Shown here: positions 35,201-44,626 of the stretch, in pieces | Layout: each line of letters opens with the position of its first letter | Position numbering within the stretch: position 1 is the first letter of the stretch | Origin: Gimesia alba | GTDB lineage: Bacteria > Planctomycetota > Planctomycetia > Planctomycetales > Planctomycetaceae | Length of the DNA: 64,000 nt | Assembly (NCBI RefSeq): GCF_007744675.1 | Contig: NZ_CP036269.1 | Location: 3,637,546 to 3,701,545 of the forward strand | Reading direction: 5' to 3' | Position numbers and translations under genes: made by a program | Notes under the pieces: generated by a model | The model's input: the letters and a program-made list of their open reading frames with translations, nothing else | The model's database searches: none | What the model was told of the DNA's origin: nothing

Positions 35201-37383
35201 ACCTGTTCCTGTCGATCCGTTTCAATTGCAACAAGTGCCATGACCATCCCTTTGAAAAGTGGACTCAGGATCAATATTATGAAACCTCTGCTTTCTTTGC
35301 ACAATTCGATTTGAAGAATGCACCGGAAAGTAAGGGACGCACAATTGGCGGAACTGCCGTTGAGGGTCGGAAGCCTTTGTTCGAAGTGGTCTTCGACAAA
35401 AAAGAAGGCGAAATGATTCATGAAAGAACCGGAGCAAAAGCACCGCCGAAATTCCCCTACCCTGCCGACTTTAAAGCAGAGAAAAAAGATTTGTCGCGAC
35501 GTGAAACACTGGCCCGCTGGATTACCTCCCGCGATAACCAGTACTTCGCGAAAGCGTATGCAAACCGGGTTTGGGGTTATCTGACCGGAACCGGTTTGAT
35601 CGAACCGATCGATGACATTCGCGCCGGTAATCCTCCTTCGAACCCGGAGTTGCTGGAACGCTTGACGGCCGATTTCTTATCGCATGACTTTGATATCCGC
35701 CACTTAATGCGGGTGATCTGCCAGTCACGGACGTATCAGCTTTCGATTGAGTCCAACAAGTGGAATGAAGACGATACGATTAACTATTCGCACGCGAAAG
35801 CGCGTCGCTTGCCTGCAGAGGTCCTGTATGACTCACTCTGCCGTGTGACGGGATCGTTGTCGAATATTCCCGGCGTTCCCGCGGGAACCCGTGCTGCGGA
35901 ATTGCCTGATGTAGGCTTTAAATTGAAAAGCGATTTCCTGGCTAAGTTTGGTCGTGCTCAACGGGAGAGTCCTTGTGAGTGTGAACGCTCGTCTGGTGTC
36001 CAGTTAGGGCCGGTAATGGCTTTGATCAGTGGACCCACAGTCGGGAATGCCATCAGCGATCCAAATAACGCGCTCAACAAACTGGTTCAGGAAGAAAAAG
36101 ATGATGTCGCACTGATTGATTCTATTTTCCTGCGTGTTCTGAACCGTCCTGCCACTGCAGAAGAGAAGCAGGCGGGCGTCAAACTGATTCAGCAGCAGAT
36201 CCAGAGCGAGCATCAGGCGTTGACCAAACGTCTGGCGGCTTACGAAAAGAGTTTGCCCGCGAACATCATTCAACAGGAAAACCAGCGCGTCAAAAATATT
36301 CAGGATGCACAGCAGGCGGTGGCGACATTCCAGCAGGCAATCGCTCCGCGGGAAGCCTGGTTGAACAACGAACAAAAAGAACGTACCGCCAAATTGCAAA
36401 AAGCATTGACGGAATATCAGAAATCGTTGCAAGGCAAAATCGAAGCCTGGGAGAAAGCAGAAGCCACCGGTACCAAGTGGGTTCCACTCAAGCCGGAGAC
36501 GATGTCTGCGACGAATAAGGCGAATCTGGAACTGCAGAAGGACCTGTCAATTCTGGCAAAAGGACCAAATGGCAAAGGCGATTACCAGATTGTGGCTCAT
36601 ACCAATCTGAAAGGAATTTCCGCTGTCCGTCTGGATGTTCTGACCGATGATTCCCTGCCCCGAAAAGGTCCTGGTCGTTCGGGAGACGGCAACTTCGTCT
36701 TGAATGAATTCGAAGTCTATGCCGCTCCTAAATCGAAACCGGATCAGAAAACGAAATTGACGTTGTTCAATGCTCAGGCTGATTTCAGCCAGAATACCTA
36801 TGATGTGAAAACCGCCATTGATGGTCAGGTTAAACCTCAAGGGAATGGCTGGGCTGTGGCACCACAAACTGGAAAATCGCATAAAGCGAGTTTTGATATT
36901 CAGTCGCAGGTTGCCGCTGATGCAGAGGGTACGATTCTAACATTCGTGCTCAAGCAGCAGTTCAGCAGTAATACACATTCGATTGGCCGGTTCCGGCTTT
37001 CCGTGTCGAATGGGACAGGACCGACTACGCTGGATAATCATCCTCAGGACATTCTAGCGATCCTGAAGAAGAAATCGGATCAGCGAAATGCGGCTGAGAA
37101 AAAGAAACTGCTCGAATACTTTAGCAAAGCCGATAGTCAATTACAGGCAAAGCTGAAAGCGGTTGCTGAAAGTAAAAAGCCGCGTCCGACCGATCCCAAA
37201 CTGGTGGAATTGCGCAATCATCTGGTAGCGATGCAGGCAATTCGCCCCGTCGATCGGAAACTGACTCGCTTGCGAAATGATGTTCAGCTCAGTGCTGAGC
37301 AGGTAAAACAGAATCGTCTTGTTGCAGCTCAGGACTTGACCTGGGCACTCATCAACAGTCCCGCGTTTCTGTTTAATCACTAA
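32242..37383 (+). CDS. Giant exported heme c / WD40 / BIG2 / DUF1549 / DUF1553 protein
   Basis: A very long (about 1713 aa) member of the planctomycete DUF1549/1553 group. After a signal peptide (about 1-27), PSCyt1 has heme site Cys50-Cys53-His54. A WD40 propeller spans about 140-490 (repeats such as SPDGKLLAVAG, SPDGKYLAVTGG, HPQGDVIATAGQDGQVRLYES). An Ig-like BIG2 domain is at about 545-645. A second cytochrome-like motif is Cys646-N-S-G-L-Cys651-His652. DUF1549 starts near 840 (LTGLPPTIDD) with CNKCHDHPF (Cys996, Cys999, His1000), and DUF1553 starts near 1095. A long Lys/Gln coiled region and a jelly-roll-like segment (about 1440-1560) interrupt the C-terminal part. The ATG at 32242 has AAGGGGG nine bases upstream, better placed than the TTG at 32233. 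Confidence 0.9.
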   Translation: MSFDKFRTFAFYASVFCAFSCSNLFAANPPAAKTKVSFYQQVRPILQAQCAGCHHPRNPEGSYVVTEFSHLLKGGESETKAIIPGQPDKSYLVELITPDGNEAEMPKAKAPLSQDQITLIRTWIQQGAINDSPQKVEYRFNKENPPTYSAPPVITSLTYSPDGKLLAVAGFHEVLLHAAEGNKLVGRLIGKSQRIESVQFSPDGKYLAVTGGTPAERGEIQIWDVAKQTLKKSIPLTYDTLYGASWSPDGKLLAFGCADNTVRAIEVETGKEVFYQNAHYDWVLDTIFSTDGSHIISVSRDRTTKLAELKTQRFIDNITSITPKALTGGLAAIDRHPTQDTILVGGADGVPKLYQVFRQSKRVIGDDANLVRSFPALKGRIFGVDIHPQGKQLVAVSSLNHTGELKVFSFDIGKKIPDDLVNILNKRVASRSAEEKKLIAESRTKSVKLVSEVKIPETGLYTVCYHPQGDVIATAGQDGQVRLYESQTGKLKKAFVPVPLQTDQPELAGKKGAAPQSKLVLVDVNQQKLPKEEFSNSDPLVKLEIQPAAATIAQKYDTVQFLVTGHTKSGAKTDLTRLAKVVLNKQDRIHVSPTGLVRALQPGTTDVTFSLHGVKATAKITVAEFPADYSPDYWRDVAPAFTKMGCNSGLCHGANKGKDGFKLSLRGTDDLFDLRAFTDDLKSRRVNLASPEQSLILLKAIAEVPHKGGQVALAGDAHYQIVSSWIKDGTPLKKDAPRVASIKVTPENPIVPHAGLLQQFRVLATYDNGEVRDVTSDSFIDCSNIEIAKMYHGGIAEVLRRGEAPLLARYQGKYAATTITVMGDRSEFAWKQLPVHNYIDELVDQKLKKTKTLPSDLCTDAEFIRRVYIDLTGLPPTIDDVKAFLADKRESKLKRNELIDRLLGSKEFVEHWTNKWADLLQVNRKYLGTEGAKLFRDWIRKSVAENVPYDQFAYQILSASGSNKEVPAASYFKIHRTPEDTMENTTHLFLSIRFNCNKCHDHPFEKWTQDQYYETSAFFAQFDLKNAPESKGRTIGGTAVEGRKPLFEVVFDKKEGEMIHERTGAKAPPKFPYPADFKAEKKDLSRRETLARWITSRDNQYFAKAYANRVWGYLTGTGLIEPIDDIRAGNPPSNPELLERLTADFLSHDFDIRHLMRVICQSRTYQLSIESNKWNEDDTINYSHAKARRLPAEVLYDSLCRVTGSLSNIPGVPAGTRAAELPDVGFKLKSDFLAKFGRAQRESPCECERSSGVQLGPVMALISGPTVGNAISDPNNALNKLVQEEKDDVALIDSIFLRVLNRPATAEEKQAGVKLIQQQIQSEHQALTKRLAAYEKSLPANIIQQENQRVKNIQDAQQAVATFQQAIAPREAWLNNEQKERTAKLQKALTEYQKSLQGKIEAWEKAEATGTKWVPLKPETMSATNKANLELQKDLSILAKGPNGKGDYQIVAHTNLKGISAVRLDVLTDDSLPRKGPGRSGDGNFVLNEFEVYAAPKSKPDQKTKLTLFNAQADFSQNTYDVKTAIDGQVKPQGNGWAVAPQTGKSHKASFDIQSQVAADAEGTILTFVLKQQFSSNTHSIGRFRLSVSNGTGPTTLDNHPQDILAILKKKSDQRNAAEKKKLLEYFSKADSQLQAKLKAVAESKKPRPTDPKLVELRNHLVAMQAIRPVDRKLTRLRNDVQLSAEQVKQNRLVAAQDLTWALINSPAFLFNH

Positions 37384-37463
37384 AGACTGTTTCGAAACAC
37401 GTTGATGAAACTGATGGATACAATACTCAAACCGATCTCTAACAGAAGTGAGGAGATGCTGAA

Positions 37464-38933
37464 ATGCTAATCATTCCAGGTCAACCCGGCAAGGAAGTGT
37501 GTGAGTCTCGCAGTCAAATTTCAAGACGCGATCTATTGAGGGTCGGTGGTTCCAGCATGATGGGAATGGGGCTCGGCTCGATGCTGCAGCTTCAGGAAGC
37601 GGCTGCCAACAATAACGAGGGAGGCGGCCCCGGTTGGGCAAAAGCCAAGAGCGTAATTTTGATCTTCCTGCAAGGCGGTCCCAGCCATATCGATTTATGG
37701 GACCCCAAGGAAAATGTGCCTGATAACGTGAAGAGCGTATTCAATCCAATTTCCACAAAGCTGCCGGGAGTGCAATTCACCGAACTGCTGCCGAACTTAG
37801 CCCAGAACAACGACAAGTTTACGATGATTCGTTCGATGAGCTATACGCCTAAAGGACTCTTCAATCATACTGCTGCGATCTACCAGATGCTCACCGGTTA
37901 TACGACCGACAAAGTCAGTCCTTCCGGTCAGTTGGAACCGCCCAGTCCCAAGGACTTTCCTAACTTTGGTTCGAACATCATTCGGCTGCAACCTCCCAAT
38001 GTTTCCATGCTGCCGTTCGTGATGCTGCCCCGCCCGCTGCAGGAAAGTAATGTGGTGGGAAAAGCAGGAACCGCCGGATTCCTGGGACGTGCCTTTGATC
38101 CTTATTATCTGTATCCGCCCGGAGATGATATGGATATGAATAAAATGGACAAGATCAGTGTAGACGATCTCAAGTTGCGTCCCGATGTTTACACATCGCG
38201 ATTACAGCGACGCGCCAGTCTGCGAGACACAATCAACAAAGGCATGCCTCAGTTGAATAAAGCGGTTGAGGATTACAAACTCGACAAATATTATTCACGA
38301 GCCCTGGATCTGGTGATTTCCGGGCGTGCCCGTGATGCGTTTGCCCTCGATCAGGAATCGGATGCGATGCGTGACAAATATGGCCGTAACACATTCGGTC
38401 AAAGTTTGTTGCTCGCACGTCGCCTGGTGGAAGCGGGCACTCGTGTGGTTGAAGTCGTCTGGCCGAAAGTCGCCAACTCGAATAACCATTCCTGGGACGT
38501 ACATACCGGTCTCACAAATCGCCTGAAAAATCAGTCGGCTCCCATGTTCGATCAGGGGCTCGCCAGCTTGATTTCCGATCTCTATGATCGGGGCACACTC
38601 GATGAAACGCTGGTTGTCGCCGTCGGTGAGTTTGGTAGAAGCCCACAACGGGGTGTGAGTACTTCGGGGAACTCCAACAGTGATGACGGACGTGACCACT
38701 GGCCTTACTGTTACACGTCTCTGATGGCAGGTGCGGGTGTCAAGCGAGGTTATGTGCATGGGGAATCGGACAAAACAGGTTCCAGCCCCCGCAAAGATCC
38801 GGTTCACCCGCGTGAATTGCTGGCGACGATTTACCATTCGTTTGGCATCAACCCGGAAACGATTGTGTATAACCACCTGAACCAACCTCGCGAGTTGGTC
38901 AAAGCCCAGGCGGTGACGAAGCTGATGGGTTAA
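37464..38933 (+). CDS. DUF1501 domain-containing Tat-exported protein
   Basis: 489 residues, the second DUF1501 protein in the window and the partner of the giant DUF1549/1553 protein 80 bases upstream. It has a Tat signal ([24 protein letters not shown]). Family blocks include [96 protein letters not shown] and [15 protein letters not shown]. The HW/GRDHW region suggests the alkaline-phosphatase-like metal site expected for this fold. GAGGAG precedes the ATG. A strong terminator begins 25 bases after the stop, so the two genes form a closed unit. Confidence 0.93.
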   Translation: MLIIPGQPGKEVCESRSQISRRDLLRVGGSSMMGMGLGSMLQLQEAAANNNEGGGPGWAKAKSVILIFLQGGPSHIDLWDPKENVPDNVKSVFNPISTKLPGVQFTELLPNLAQNNDKFTMIRSMSYTPKGLFNHTAAIYQMLTGYTTDKVSPSGQLEPPSPKDFPNFGSNIIRLQPPNVSMLPFVMLPRPLQESNVVGKAGTAGFLGRAFDPYYLYPPGDDMDMNKMDKISVDDLKLRPDVYTSRLQRRASLRDTINKGMPQLNKAVEDYKLDKYYSRALDLVISGRARDAFALDQESDAMRDKYGRNTFGQSLLLARRLVEAGTRVVEVVWPKVANSNNHSWDVHTGLTNRLKNQSAPMFDQGLASLISDLYDRGTLDETLVVAVGEFGRSPQRGVSTSGNSNSDDGRDHWPYCYTSLMAGAGVKRGYVHGESDKTGSSPRKDPVHPRELLATIYHSFGINPETIVYNHLNQPRELVKAQAVTKLMG

Positions 38934-38958
38934 TCTGAGCAACTGGAATTGTTATGAT

Positions 38959-38998
38959 CGGGCCCCCTTTCACTTTGAGAGGGGGCCCGTTTTTTTTT
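38959..38998 (+). terminator. Rho-independent terminator after the DUF1501 gene
   Basis: CGGGCCCCCT (38959-38968) pairs perfectly with AGGGGGCCCG (38980-38989), extended by TG and TA pairs, and is followed by nine T residues. It lies inside an upstream extension of the next reading frame, which shows that extension is not translated. Confidence 0.95.
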
Positions 38999-39043
38999 AC
39001 GACAATTCATCCGTTTTATCTCAGATTGAAACAACCCGTTATT

Positions 39044-40126
39044 ATGGCCAAATTGCTCAAAGATCATTTTGATCGCAATTATCTTTCTCGGCTTGCAGAC
39101 GAGCTTCGCAAACACGAACCGGCGTTTCCCAAACGGAAAATGTTGTCGTTTGTGTTTGATACGGAATGGGAGCAAAGAGAACTCAAGCAGCGGATGCGGC
39201 ATATTTCCCATGCGATGCGTGAATATTTACCAGCAGATTATGAGGTGGCCCTTAAGATATTAATCCAGGCAGCGCCACAGTTTGGTGGTTTTGAAGCCAT
39301 GTTCTTTCCTGATTTTGTCGAAGTGTATGGACTGGATGAATGGGATCTGTCCCTGCCCGCTCTGGAACATTTTACAGAATATTCCAGTAGCGAATTTGCG
39401 GTGAGACCTTTCATTCTGCAGGATCAGAAGCGGATGATGCGACAGATGAAACGCTGGGCCGCGTCGAAGAATCATCATGTACGCCGATTGGCTTCCGAAG
39501 GGAGCCGTCCCCGCTTACCCTGGGCAATGGCTTTGCCGGAATTCAAGAAAGATCCTGCTCCTACCCTGCCCCTGCTTGAGAAGTTGAAAGCGGACCCGAG
39601 TGAATATGTCCGGCGGAGTGTGGCGAATCATTTGAATGATATTTCCAAAGATCATCCGGAGCTGGTCGTTGATATCGCACAGAAATGGATCAAGGGGAGC
39701 CCCGAAACTCAGTGGATCGTCAAGCATGCTTGTCGCACCCTGTTAAAGCAGGGAAAACCCGAGGTATTGGCCTTGTTTGGCTATCAGGCACCGGTTGATG
39801 TTTGTGTACGGAACTTTGAAATTACGCCAACCGGTGTGGCATGGGGCAAAGAAGTCCAGTTTGAGTTTGAACTGGTTTCCCCATCGGGAGAGCTGGGACT
39901 GCTACGCGTGGAATATGCGATCGATTTTGTCCGTCAGAAGGGCGCTGCTTCCCGAAAAGTCTTCAAAATCTCGGAAGGTCCTATTTCCCAAAATTCCCGC
40001 TGTTATTCCCGGCGTCATTCCTTTAAGCCGATTAGCACGCGAAAGTATTATCCGGGTTGGCACCAGATTACAATCATTGTAAATGGGCAGGAAATGGTCG
40101 ACGGTCAATTTGAGTTACAGGAGTAA
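39044..40126 (+). CDS. DNA alkylation repair protein, AlkC-like
   Basis: Alpha-helical HEAT-like-repeat DNA glycosylase of the AlkC/AlkD superfamily, 360 residues from ATG 39044. Family stretches are FDTEWEQRELKQRMRHIS, GGFEAMFFPDFVEVYG, LEHFTEYSSSEFAVRPFI, VRRLASEGSRPRLPWAMALPEFKKDP and YVRRSVANHLNDISKDHP. These enzymes remove N3- and N7-alkylated purines without flipping the base. The last 100 or so residues are beta-rich and resemble the Ig-like domain reported on AlkC proteins. The frame is open upstream to 38954, but that stretch contains the preceding terminator, so the Met at 39044 is the start. Single gene with no repair partner nearby. Confidence 0.88.
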   Translation: MAKLLKDHFDRNYLSRLADELRKHEPAFPKRKMLSFVFDTEWEQRELKQRMRHISHAMREYLPADYEVALKILIQAAPQFGGFEAMFFPDFVEVYGLDEWDLSLPALEHFTEYSSSEFAVRPFILQDQKRMMRQMKRWAASKNHHVRRLASEGSRPRLPWAMALPEFKKDPAPTLPLLEKLKADPSEYVRRSVANHLNDISKDHPELVVDIAQKWIKGSPETQWIVKHACRTLLKQGKPEVLALFGYQAPVDVCVRNFEITPTGVAWGKEVQFEFELVSPSGELGLLRVEYAIDFVRQKGAASRKVFKISEGPISQNSRCYSRRHSFKPISTRKYYPGWHQITIIVNGQEMVDGQFELQE

Positions 40127-40429
40127 ATTCAATTGACTTCAGAAAAAAATGAACCGTACGCGCCATTTGAACGTTGTTTAAAAGTTCATAAAAAATGGAA
40201 AAGCCTCCAATTAGTGCTTGAATTATTGAATGGGCTTTGGTGTACAATGTTGAAATAGACAAAAGACCTGTTTGAACAAGGTAACACAAGTTTGAAAACA
40301 GGCGAAAAAAATCGAGAAACCGGGAACTCACTTCACCCCACAAACATCCTGGTTAATGTTTCAGTAGATCGCGCCAATACAATTGATTTCCTACAACGAT
40401 ACAGGCCCATTCCAAACTAAGGATGGATT
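40127..40429. other. Intergenic leader region of the MoxR/VWA cluster
   Basis: 303 bases without a gene. They contain a promoter candidate (40218-40248) and then about 180 bases of AT-rich untranslated leader with no obvious hairpin. Confidence 0.45.
40218..40248 (+). promoter_or_regulatory. Candidate promoter of the 12-gene MoxR/VWA cluster
   Basis: TTGAAT at 40218-40223 and TACAAT at 40243-40248, 19 bases apart. The -10 has five of six consensus bases and the spacing is slightly long. It is the best match in the gap before the first gene of the cluster. Confidence 0.4.
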
Positions 40430-42604
40430 ATGTTTACTATAGGTGCGCATTCACAATCTACTCAACAGAGACGATTCTTTATCGGGAGTCTCTGTCTGGG
40501 AATTCTGTGCTCTGCATTGGTAACAACAGAAACATTACAGGCACAGGTATTCGCGGTTCCGGTTCCTGTCGGCGGGGGAGCCGTTGATGCGGGGGACACT
40601 ACTTCTTCGCCGCATAAGATGCCGGGCTTCAGCATCTCGGTTGATGAAAAGAAGCTCAATCTGCTTGATGACTATGAACGCTATATTCGCCATCAGATGT
40701 GGGAAAAAGCCTTAACCGCACTAAAGGAGCTGTCGGAGACGAAGTCCACATCCCCGCTACTGCCGACGAAAGATGGTTTTCTGGTCGATGCGGAACAGCG
40801 TATTTTTATGGCGCTGGTTTCGATGCCTGCTGAAGGACGCGAAGCATTTCGTCTCTTTTTTGATGGTAAGGCAAAAAAACAGTTTGAAGATCTTTCGGCT
40901 CAAAATGGTCTGTTGACTTCCGATCGAATCACAAAAGCGAAGCAGATTTATTCGCAATACTTTTTGACATCCATCGGCGATGATGTCGCCGACCTGTTGG
41001 GAAACGACGCTTTTGAACGCGGGGAATTTGTTCCAGCGGCTCGTTTCTGGCGATCGATTCTAGATCACCATCCCGATACGAATCTTTCTGAGATCGATTT
41101 GAATGTCAAATATGCTTTGGCCTTAATACGGAGCCGACAGACCGAACAGGCGGCTGCAACGATCCAGGTGATTTCGCAGCAGTTCCCTGGTAAAAAAATC
41201 AGACTCGGCGGCGAAGACGTTGATCCGGTTCCTTATTTACAAGCATTGACTCCCCGAGGTGCGGAGACTCCATCTGCTGCGGCTCCGCAACATCATCAGC
41301 TGGCAAATCTACTCCAACAGCCGTTGAAGCTGCCTCAGGAAAAAGTGAAGCCGCAGTGGCAATTGTCCTATCTGGACAAGACGATGGTTCAAGCGATTGA
41401 GAATTCCCGACGAAACTATTATGGCCGCGGTAAATCCTATGAGACCTTTGTGCCTCCCATGGCAGTGGATGAGAAGCGTGCCTACTTCAATTTTTATGGC
41501 GTTTGTTTTGGTGTTGATTTGCAGACCGGGAAATTAGTCTGGAGGACAGATAAATTCCAGGATCTGGGAACACATTTTAGCAATTACAGTTTTCATCAGT
41601 CTTCGAATCCGGCCCAATACCAGATCACCGTTGCAAATGATATTGTACTGGCGACTTTGATTCCCAAAAAAGAGATGAACCATTATCGGGCACGTTATCG
41701 CTTATATGCCTACAATGGGGCAACCGGGAAACAGCTCTGGACCTCCAATGTTTCGAATGAAAGTTATCTTTCAAAGCCTCTGGTAGAGGGAGGCCATGTT
41801 TATGTGGTCTCACATCTGCAGAACAATAAATCACTCACGTTAAACTGTCTGTCATTAAAGACGGGGAAAAAAGAGTGGTCTCTCAAACTGGGAGCTGCGG
41901 TCTCGACCAGTAATTCCAACGGAAGGGAAAAAATGCCGATTCCCTTGTTACAGAAAGAAGGAGACAACTTACTGGTTCTGACGAACAATGGCGCCTTGTT
42001 TGAAATTTCGATTCCCACCAAAAGCATCAACTGGGTTTTTCGATATCCCTATAAAGTGAATCAGTCGAACACGCATTACTATTATGCAGCCGTGCCTGAA
42101 GAGACTGAATTACACAGCGAAGGTCAGATATTTCGGGACCAGAATCTGGTTTACTTTAAGGAAGCGGGGGCGGACGAAGTCTATGCGCTGAATCTGGCAG
42201 AGAAACGGTTGGTATGGAAGCGTCCGATTAAGAAATCGGCACAGATTGTCGGTCTCGATCAAAAAAATGTGTATCTGTTATCCAAAGAACTGGAAGCCCT
42301 GGATCGCAAATCGCATCGATTGAACTGGGCGGTTTCCCTGCCTGTCGCCGCTGGTGGCTTGAGTGCCCTGGTGGCACCAGAAGAGGCCTGGGTGTTTACC
42401 AGTCGGGGAATCTTTGAAATTTCTAAGACAAATGGCGACATTTTAAATATCTATCGGGGAAGTGATAAGACTTCTCTGGGAGGGGCGATTGCACTCCGCA
42501 AGGGGCTCGTAATTTGCGTATCGAACCAGGCGGTCACCGCCTATCCCACTGCCAAGCCTGCAAAATCTCTTCCGACATCAGGGAATGAGAAATCAGGTCC
42601 CTGA
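40430..42604 (+). CDS. Exported PQQ-like beta-propeller protein
   Basis: 724 residues. A signal peptide with a basic start (QQRRFFIGSLCLGILCSALVTTETLQAQ) leads to a helical N-terminal region (about 65-290) resembling TPR-like helices (YERYIRHQMWEKALTALKEL). A PQQ-like beta-propeller (about 325-700) follows, with repeated blades of the form GVDLQTGKLVWRTD, YNGATGKQLWTSN, LSLKTGKKEWSLK and LNLAEKRLVWKRP. The blades resemble BamB and quinoprotein dehydrogenases, but I see no obvious catalytic set, so binding or scaffolding in the periplasm is likelier. It is the first gene of the 12-gene run; the next gene starts 28 bases later. Confidence 0.82.
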   Translation: MFTIGAHSQSTQQRRFFIGSLCLGILCSALVTTETLQAQVFAVPVPVGGGAVDAGDTTSSPHKMPGFSISVDEKKLNLLDDYERYIRHQMWEKALTALKELSETKSTSPLLPTKDGFLVDAEQRIFMALVSMPAEGREAFRLFFDGKAKKQFEDLSAQNGLLTSDRITKAKQIYSQYFLTSIGDDVADLLGNDAFERGEFVPAARFWRSILDHHPDTNLSEIDLNVKYALALIRSRQTEQAAATIQVISQQFPGKKIRLGGEDVDPVPYLQALTPRGAETPSAAAPQHHQLANLLQQPLKLPQEKVKPQWQLSYLDKTMVQAIENSRRNYYGRGKSYETFVPPMAVDEKRAYFNFYGVCFGVDLQTGKLVWRTDKFQDLGTHFSNYSFHQSSNPAQYQITVANDIVLATLIPKKEMNHYRARYRLYAYNGATGKQLWTSNVSNESYLSKPLVEGGHVYVVSHLQNNKSLTLNCLSLKTGKKEWSLKLGAAVSTSNSNGREKMPIPLLQKEGDNLLVLTNNGALFEISIPTKSINWVFRYPYKVNQSNTHYYYAAVPEETELHSEGQIFRDQNLVYFKEAGADEVYALNLAEKRLVWKRPIKKSAQIVGLDQKNVYLLSKELEALDRKSHRLNWAVSLPVAAGGLSALVAPEEAWVFTSRGIFEISKTNGDILNIYRGSDKTSLGGAIALRKGLVICVSNQAVTAYPTAKPAKSLPTSGNEKSGP

Positions 42605-42632
42605 AAACAGCAATGATCTTCAAAACAGGAAT

Positions 42633-43502
42633 ATGGAATTTAGTATGAGTGGTCTATCCAATCTGATGCAACGTTTTTTTCTGTTCTCATTGGCGCTAAT
42701 CGTCTTTGGGGGAGTGAGTGCGATCTCGGTCTCTGCAGCAGAGGGAGAAGGCATTACGGTAGTCGGAGTCGGAAGCGTGGAAGCCAAACCCTCCGTTGTG
42801 GAGCTCACCGGCATGGTGATTGGCCAGGGACAGTTGGCCGGAGATGCGGTTACCAAATTTCATGGGAATCGTCGCCGCGCCGAAACCGCGTTCAAGAATC
42901 TGAAGATTCCGGGGCTGGTCATCGTAGAAGATGGCATGTCACTGTATTCTTCACTCAATGCCAGCCAGATGCAGGCCATGATGCAAGGCATGGCTGTGAA
43001 TAATACGCAGTCTCAGAAGCTTTCTGTTTCGGAAACGCTGAAACTGCGATTGACGGGCATCGAGAAGCTCAGCACGCAGGAATTGCTGGAAACCATTGTT
43101 CGTATCGTCGATTCGGGCAAGGATGCGGGTGTCGTGATTGGAAACGATACCACGCCTCCCATTCCTGGAGTTTATGATCGTTCGAAAGCGCGGAATACCA
43201 TGGCGACTTTTAAAGTCACCAATGTAAAAAAACTGAAAGAAGCCGCCTATCAGAAAGCAATTGAAAACGCCAAAGAACAGGCAGAGAAACTGGCGCAACT
43301 GACAGGAGTGAAGCTGGGAAAAGTGACTTCGATTAACGGACAGGGGAGTACTCCCAGAGGGGGATCTACGGTTGTTTATAACTATGGAATTACGCAGGGC
43401 GTCACGAATGCCAGTGAGAAGGAGAGTGATGAGCAACCTTCGACCCTGTTTAAGCCAGTTCCCATTTCCGCGGTCGTGAAAGTAACCTTTTCAATCGAGT
43501 GA
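42633..43502 (+). CDS. SIMPL (DUF541) domain exported protein
   Basis: About 289 residues from ATG 42633, which follows ACAGGA; the frame is open further upstream but would run into the preceding gene. A hydrophobic leader (about 10-32) is followed by EGEGITVVGVGSVEAKPSVVELTGMVIGQG, the standard opening of SIMPL/DUF541 proteins. It continues with KFHGNRRRAETAFKNLKIPG and later ATFKVTNVKKLKEAAYQKAIENAKEQAEKLAQLTGVKLGKVTSING. It ends with VPISAVVKVTFSIE. Proteins of this family sit in the periplasm or outer envelope, are linked to oxidative or membrane stress, and can oligomerise. Located between propeller and toroid genes of the cluster. Confidence 0.83.
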   Translation: MEFSMSGLSNLMQRFFLFSLALIVFGGVSAISVSAAEGEGITVVGVGSVEAKPSVVELTGMVIGQGQLAGDAVTKFHGNRRRAETAFKNLKIPGLVIVEDGMSLYSSLNASQMQAMMQGMAVNNTQSQKLSVSETLKLRLTGIEKLSTQELLETIVRIVDSGKDAGVVIGNDTTPPIPGVYDRSKARNTMATFKVTNVKKLKEAAYQKAIENAKEQAEKLAQLTGVKLGKVTSINGQGSTPRGGSTVVYNYGITQGVTNASEKESDEQPSTLFKPVPISAVVKVTFSIE

Positions 43503-43530
43503 GACTTTTTCGAAAAATAACGGGCGTCAA

Positions 43531-44574
43531 ATGAGAAATTATCTACAGATGACATTCTGTTTTGTGTGCGTGTTTTCTCTCTGCTTTCCGCATCGAGTGA
43601 GTGGGGAAGAGATTCTGCCTAAACATATGACGCCGGCTGCAGTGAAATCGATACAGCGCGGCCTGGATTATCTGGCCAAGCAGCAGACCGCCTCGGGCAG
43701 TTTTCAGACCACGCAAGATGGAAGTACTTACCCCGTTTCGATGACCTCATTGGCGGGGATTGCTTTTCTGGCGAATGGAAATACGCCCAGCCGTGGGCCG
43801 TATGCCGATCAGGTGCGGAAAGCGACAGAATATGTGCTCAGCCAGGCACAGGATAACGGCTTGATCGCCGCCGGTTCGGAGAACGGACGTCCGATGTACG
43901 GGCATGGGTTCTCGCTACTCTTCCTTTCCAGTGTCTTCGGCATGGAGACCGATGCCAAGGTACGTGCGCGGATCGCAAAAGTCGTCAAAAATGGAATTCA
44001 GTTAACGTCATCGGGACAGAGCCCGTTAGGCGGCTGGATCTATACTCCCGGCGGAGGCGATGAAGGAAGTGTGACCGTCACACAGATGCAGGGGCTCCGC
44101 GCGGCACATAACGCCGGTTTCACCGTTCCCAAAGGGACCATTCAAAACGCTGTCCGTTATCTGGAACTCTGTCAGACCCCAGAAGGCGGTATTCGCTATT
44201 CCTATCATTCAGGCAACGATACCCGCTTACCGATTTCCGCGGCTGCGATTACCTGTCTGTATTCAGCGGGCGAATATGAATCTCCCCTGGCTGAGGAGTG
44301 CATGGAATATGTTTACGGCCAGTTTAAAAATCGAACGAACGGGTTTCAGTCGGGGCACTATTTTTATTTGAACCTTTACGCCGCGCAGGCGTTTTATCAG
44401 GCAGGCGATGATTACTGGAATGCGTACTTTCCCGGCCAGCGGGACAGTCTGATTAAATCTCAGACGTCGAATGGAAGCTGGAACGGCGATGGAGTCGGAC
44501 CAGTGTTCGGGACCAGCGTGGCGCTCATTGTCATGCAGCTGCCTTACAAGTATTTACCGATTTATCAACGATGA
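43531..44574 (+). CDS. Exported alpha/alpha-toroid (prenyltransferase/squalene-oxidase repeat) protein
   Basis: 347 residues. A signal peptide (about 1-25, MTFCFVCVFSLCFPHRVSG) precedes alpha/alpha-toroid repeats: AVKSIQRGLDYLAKQQTASG, TEYVLSQAQDNGLI, NAVRYLELCQTPEGGIRY and SLIKSQTSNGSWNGDG. These match the QW-like repeats of the prenyltransferase/squalene cyclase fold. No DxDD cyclase motif is visible and the protein is exported, so terpenoid synthesis is unlikely. Such proteins are common in planctomycetes next to MoxR/DUF58 genes, as here (moxR starts 52 bases later). A protein-binding role is inferred, as in the alpha-2-macroglobulin toroid. Confidence 0.82.
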   Translation: MRNYLQMTFCFVCVFSLCFPHRVSGEEILPKHMTPAAVKSIQRGLDYLAKQQTASGSFQTTQDGSTYPVSMTSLAGIAFLANGNTPSRGPYADQVRKATEYVLSQAQDNGLIAAGSENGRPMYGHGFSLLFLSSVFGMETDAKVRARIAKVVKNGIQLTSSGQSPLGGWIYTPGGGDEGSVTVTQMQGLRAAHNAGFTVPKGTIQNAVRYLELCQTPEGGIRYSYHSGNDTRLPISAAAITCLYSAGEYESPLAEECMEYVYGQFKNRTNGFQSGHYFYLNLYAAQAFYQAGDDYWNAYFPGQRDSLIKSQTSNGSWNGDGVGPVFGTSVALIVMQLPYKYLPIYQR

Positions 44575-44626
44575 ATTTCTAACGATAGTAACCGGCCAAA
44601 TAAGCGGGTAGAACGGGGAGTGAATC

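Noticed and set aside
38954-39043. N-terminal extension of the AlkC-like gene
   Set aside because: It contains the DUF1501 rho-independent terminator (38959-38998). The Met at 39044 matches the family start.
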